26,649 nt of DNA from Verrucomicrobia bacterium UBA4286 (GTDB lineage Bacteria > Verrucomicrobiota > Kiritimatiellia > RFP12 > UBA1067): assembly GCA_002395905.1 (NCBI GenBank), contig DGVK01000237.1, positions 1 to 26,649 of the forward strand. The letters are read 5' to 3'. The translations under genes and the position numbers were made by a program. Under the pieces are notes generated by a model that was given only the letters and a program-made list of their open reading frames with translations, ran no database searches and was not told the origin of the DNA. Positions 24,471-26,649 of the stretch are shown piece after piece. Within the stretch, counting starts at the first letter, position 1. Every line of letters begins with the position of its first letter.

Positions 24471-26649
24471 TTTTCGGAAGCAATCGATGGCATTCGACAG
24501 CAATCGCAAGATCGGTTGCAATCGTTGCGGCGGCGTGGGGGCACGCCGCCCTACCGGCGCTGGCCGATGAGCCGCTGCTGGGCGGCTTCGTTTCGGCGGT
24601 GAGCGCTGATAGCTCGGCGGTGCGGCTTGAGGCGCGCAGTATGTGGCTTGTCGCGCCGCGTGTGGTGTCCGGCACGCAGAATCTCGTTTCCTCCAACGGC
24701 CTTACGGTAACCGCCTGGGACACCACCGCCCTCGCCAACGGCTGGCAGGAAGTGACCGAGCCGACGGGCGGCGACAAGGCTTCGCTGCTGGTGGCGAATC
24801 TGCCGTCGATAGCGGTCGAGGGAGGGCGCTTGCAATCGAGCGTAACCTGGGGCTCGGATGCCGTTCATTGGGTGCGGAACCGCGTGATCGTGCCGCGCGG
24901 CGTCACGCTCACGGTGGCGGCGGGGGCCGTGGTGAAGTTCGGCGAACAGACGGGGATGTTTGTGGAGGATGGCGGCACGGTGAAGTTCAATGGCAATTCC
25001 TCCGCACCCGTGGTGCTGACACACTTCGCCGACGATGTTTACGGCGGCGACAGCGACTTCGGCGCGACGAACGCCGTGTGGAATTCATGGTCGCTCACGG
25101 CACAGACGGGCGGCACGATCAGCGACCTCTATACGCAGGCGCGCTACGGCACGGTGGGGACGTTCCCCACGCTCTCCATGCCTACGGCGGTGACGGCTTC
25201 GCGTTCGACGGGCAAGGCGCGGGTCTCGGTTTCGTTCGACGCCGCACCGACGAAGCGGGCGGCGCTCACATGGCGGACGGTGGACGGTACGGCGAAGTAC
25301 GGCGTCGATTTCTCGCAGAACAGCGGCACTGCGGTGTGGGTCTCGGGCACGACGGTCTATTTCGACATCCCGCTTGCGAATCTCGACGACGTGCAGGAGG
25401 TGCGCACGTTCACCATTGAGCTGATGACGGTGGAGGGCGCAAACGCCAATCCCTCCCGGCTGAAGACCACGGTGTCCATCACAGGCGGCGACGGCGCGGC
25501 GGAGGTGCCCACGTGCGCGGTGAGCGAGGAGAGCGAGGCGATACGGCTGGAGACGCGCGATCCGGATCCGAAGCCGGAGCCGTTGCCGGCGACGATTGCC
25601 ATCGAAGGCGGGCGCTTGCAATCGAATGCCATCTGGGATTCCGCCGCAACGAACTTCGTGCTGAACACGGTGGTGGTGCCGAGCGGCATCACGCTCACTG
25701 TGGTGACGAATGCGGTCGTTTACTTCACTCCCAACACGGGCATCAAGGTGGAGCAGGGCGGGGCGCTTCGCGTGGTTGGATCGGCCGAGCAGCCTGCCGT
25801 GTTCACGGCGGCGGTGAAGGGCGATTGGGCGCTTACGGTCGTGGAGGGCGGTGCGTTCTCGGATTCATACGCGCTTTTTGAGAAGGCGACCATTTCGCAG
25901 CATCCAACGGTGACGGTGCCGAATGGATGCGAGGTAAGCGAAAAGGATGGCGAGGCGCGCGTTCCGGTGGCCGTGAGCGGCAGCCGCACGAGCGCGTTCC
26001 GCGTGAAGTGGCGCGCCATCGACGGCACGGCGAAGTTCGGCGAGGACTATACGCTGGCTGCCGGCGAGGTGGAATGGAGCGGCACGTCGGAGGGCACGAA
26101 GTACATCACGATCCCGATCTGCAACGACGACGTGGAGGAAGACAGCGAAACGTTCGTCGTTGAGCTGTGCGATGCGCAGGGCGTGAACATCGGCGGCTCG
26201 TACCGCTGTTCGGTGCTGGTGCGCGACGGCACCGCCGCGCTCGTGCCGCTCGCGACTTGCATGGAGAGCGAGGAGAGCGCGGCGATACGGCTTGAAACGC
26301 GTGATCCGGATCCGAAGCCGGAGGTTGTTGATTCTTCGATTGCCATCGAAGGCGGGCGCTTGCAATCGAATGCCATCTGGAATTCCGCTGCAACCAATTT
26401 CGTGCTGAACACGGTGGTGATTCCCTCGGGCATCACGCTCACTGTAGTGACGAATGCGGTTGTGCATTTCACGCCGTACACGGGCATCAAGGTGGAGCCG
26501 GGCGGGGCGCTGAGGTGCGTAGGCTCGCAGGAGGGGCCGGTGGTGTTCGCGGCTGCGAACGACGGAGACTACACGATCAACGTCGTCTCCGGCGGTACGT
26601 TCACCGATGCGTGGACGGCTTTCCGAAACCTTAACTACGGCGGTTTCGG
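24467..26649 (+). CDS. large exported Calx-beta repeat protein, partial (runs off window end)
   Basis: An open frame starts at ATG 24467 (AGGAGG 4 nt upstream, ATGA overlap with the previous gene). It continues without a stop to the window end, giving 727 full codons. Residues 1-33 look like a signal peptide (ARSVAIVAAAWGHAALPALA, cleavage before DE). The rest is modular and beta-rich. A divergent motif SADSSAVRLEAR and a GGRLQSSVTWG block lead into a parallel-beta-type stretch (VIVPRGVTLTVAAGAVVKFG). A Calx-beta domain follows (about 235-345, TVDGTAKYGVDF near 272). A second module repeats this (EESEAIRLETRDPDPKPE, GGRLQSNAIWDSAATNFVLN, VVVPSGITLTVVTNAVVYF), with a Calx-beta domain near 480-590 (AIDGTAKFGEDY). 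A third module begins at about 600. Calx-beta domains bind calcium in surface adhesins. The C-terminus and any anchor lie outside the window. Confidence 0.85.
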   Translation, partial: MIFGSNRWHSTAIARSVAIVAAAWGHAALPALADEPLLGGFVSAVSADSSAVRLEARSMWLVAPRVVSGTQNLVSSNGLTVTAWDTTALANGWQEVTEPTGGDKASLLVANLPSIAVEGGRLQSSVTWGSDAVHWVRNRVIVPRGVTLTVAAGAVVKFGEQTGMFVEDGGTVKFNGNSSAPVVLTHFADDVYGGDSDFGATNAVWNSWSLTAQTGGTISDLYTQARYGTVGTFPTLSMPTAVTASRSTGKARVSVSFDAAPTKRAALTWRTVDGTAKYGVDFSQNSGTAVWVSGTTVYFDIPLANLDDVQEVRTFTIELMTVEGANANPSRLKTTVSITGGDGAAEVPTCAVSEESEAIRLETRDPDPKPEPLPATIAIEGGRLQSNAIWDSAATNFVLNTVVVPSGITLTVVTNAVVYFTPNTGIKVEQGGALRVVGSAEQPAVFTAAVKGDWALTVVEGGAFSDSYALFEKATISQHPTVTVPNGCEVSEKDGEARVPVAVSGSRTSAFRVKWRAIDGTAKFGEDYTLAAGEVEWSGTSEGTKYITIPICNDDVEEDSETFVVELCDAQGVNIGGSYRCSVLVRDGTAALVPLATCMESEESAAIRLETRDPDPKPEVVDSSIAIEGGRLQSNAIWNSAATNFVLNTVVIPSGITLTVVTNAVVHFTPYTGIKVEPGGALRCVGSQEGPVVFAAANDGDYTINVVSGGTFTDAWTAFRNLNYGGF
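24478..24530 (+). repeat. GCAATCG repeat at the start of the Calx-beta gene, copy 3
   Basis: GCAATCG occurs at 24480, 24500 and 24518. The middle part, GCATTCGACAGCAATCGCAAG (24490-24510), matches copy 2 (GCATTCGGCAGCAATCGAAAG) except at two bases. It encodes the n-region of the signal peptide (SNRWHSTAIARSVAIV). Confidence 0.75.
25522..26649 (+). repeat. 744-nt tandem coding module, one full and one partial copy
   Basis: The segment starting at 25522 recurs at 26266 with constant 744-nt offset (248 codons) and no indel in the parts I compared. The first 240 nt of each copy are close to identical. They encode ESEESAAIRLETRDPDPKPE-type and GGRLQSNAIW-type blocks. An older copy near 24590-25500 is more diverged (about 786 nt between GGGCGCTTGCAATCG marks). 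This points to recent module duplication. Confidence 0.85.
25616..25633 (+). repeat. GCAATCGA motif inside Calx-beta modules
   Basis: TTGCAATCGAATGCCATC here and at 26360-26377 differs at one base from TTGCAATCGAATGCTATC at 24108-24125 in the four-helix-bundle gene. It is read in the same frame (LQSNAI). A shorter match, TTGCAATCGA, is at 24830-24839. Confidence 0.75.

Noticed and set aside
23540..24530. GCAATCG repeats as a CRISPR array
   Set aside because: Repeats are short and unevenly spaced, lie partly inside genes, and have no constant repeat-spacer length and no cas genes.

Overview
The window carries protein genes on the + strand only. It looks like a chromosomal segment of a GC-rich, Gram-negative anaerobe. 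LptD and LpxK show that the cell has an outer membrane with lipid A. A PPi-type phosphofructokinase and a bifurcating-type EtfBA beside an acyl-CoA dehydrogenase suggest fermentation. A permuted GH3 glycosidase, a secreted SUMF1-fold protein, a four-helix/zinc-ribbon protein and a large Calx-beta protein together fit the Kiritimatiellota/Lentisphaerae side of the PVC group, probably from a gut-like habitat. This placement is inferred from gene content and family resemblance; no rRNA or tRNA gene is present.

Layout. 1-3877: a clear sigma70 promoter, then lumazine synthase (ribH), PPi-phosphofructokinase, a HAD-fold protein that has lost its catalytic residues, mazG, and a small exported helical protein overlapping mazG. 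3880-6135: a secreted GH3 enzyme with permuted domain order. 6155-9837: an extended -10 promoter almost touching etfB, then etfA and a 576-residue acyl-CoA dehydrogenase. 9838-9969: a GC-rich spacer holding the mreB promoter. 9970-21765: one long envelope cluster, mreB-mreC-mreD-mrdA(PBP2)-rodA-rng-lptD-lpxK-murJ, mostly with 4- or 11-nt overlaps. It joins the elongasome (cytoskeleton, transpeptidase, glycosyltransferase), lipid II export (MurJ) and LPS maturation and insertion (LpxK, LptD).

21766-22182 has no protein gene. It holds a hairpin, a TGnTATAAT promoter, about 245 nt of highly structured RNA and an intrinsic terminator. The terminator competes with a long-range stem, so this is either a free-standing ncRNA or an attenuator/riboswitch-like leader for the next gene. 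I could not match it to a known RNA family.

22183-26649 is accessory DNA. A secreted SUMF1/C-type-lectin-fold protein has an abrupt shift to AT-rich sequence over its SUMF1 domain. Next comes a four-helix-bundle (S23/Avd-like) protein with a topoisomerase-type zinc ribbon. Last is a large exported modular protein (Calx-beta domains, 744-nt internal repeat) whose reading frame runs off the end of the window. A family of short palindromic repeats built on GCAATCGA lies between and inside these genes, entering coding sequence in frame. The lectin-fold plus four-helix pair recalls diversity-generating retroelement cassettes, but no reverse transcriptase or template repeat is visible here.
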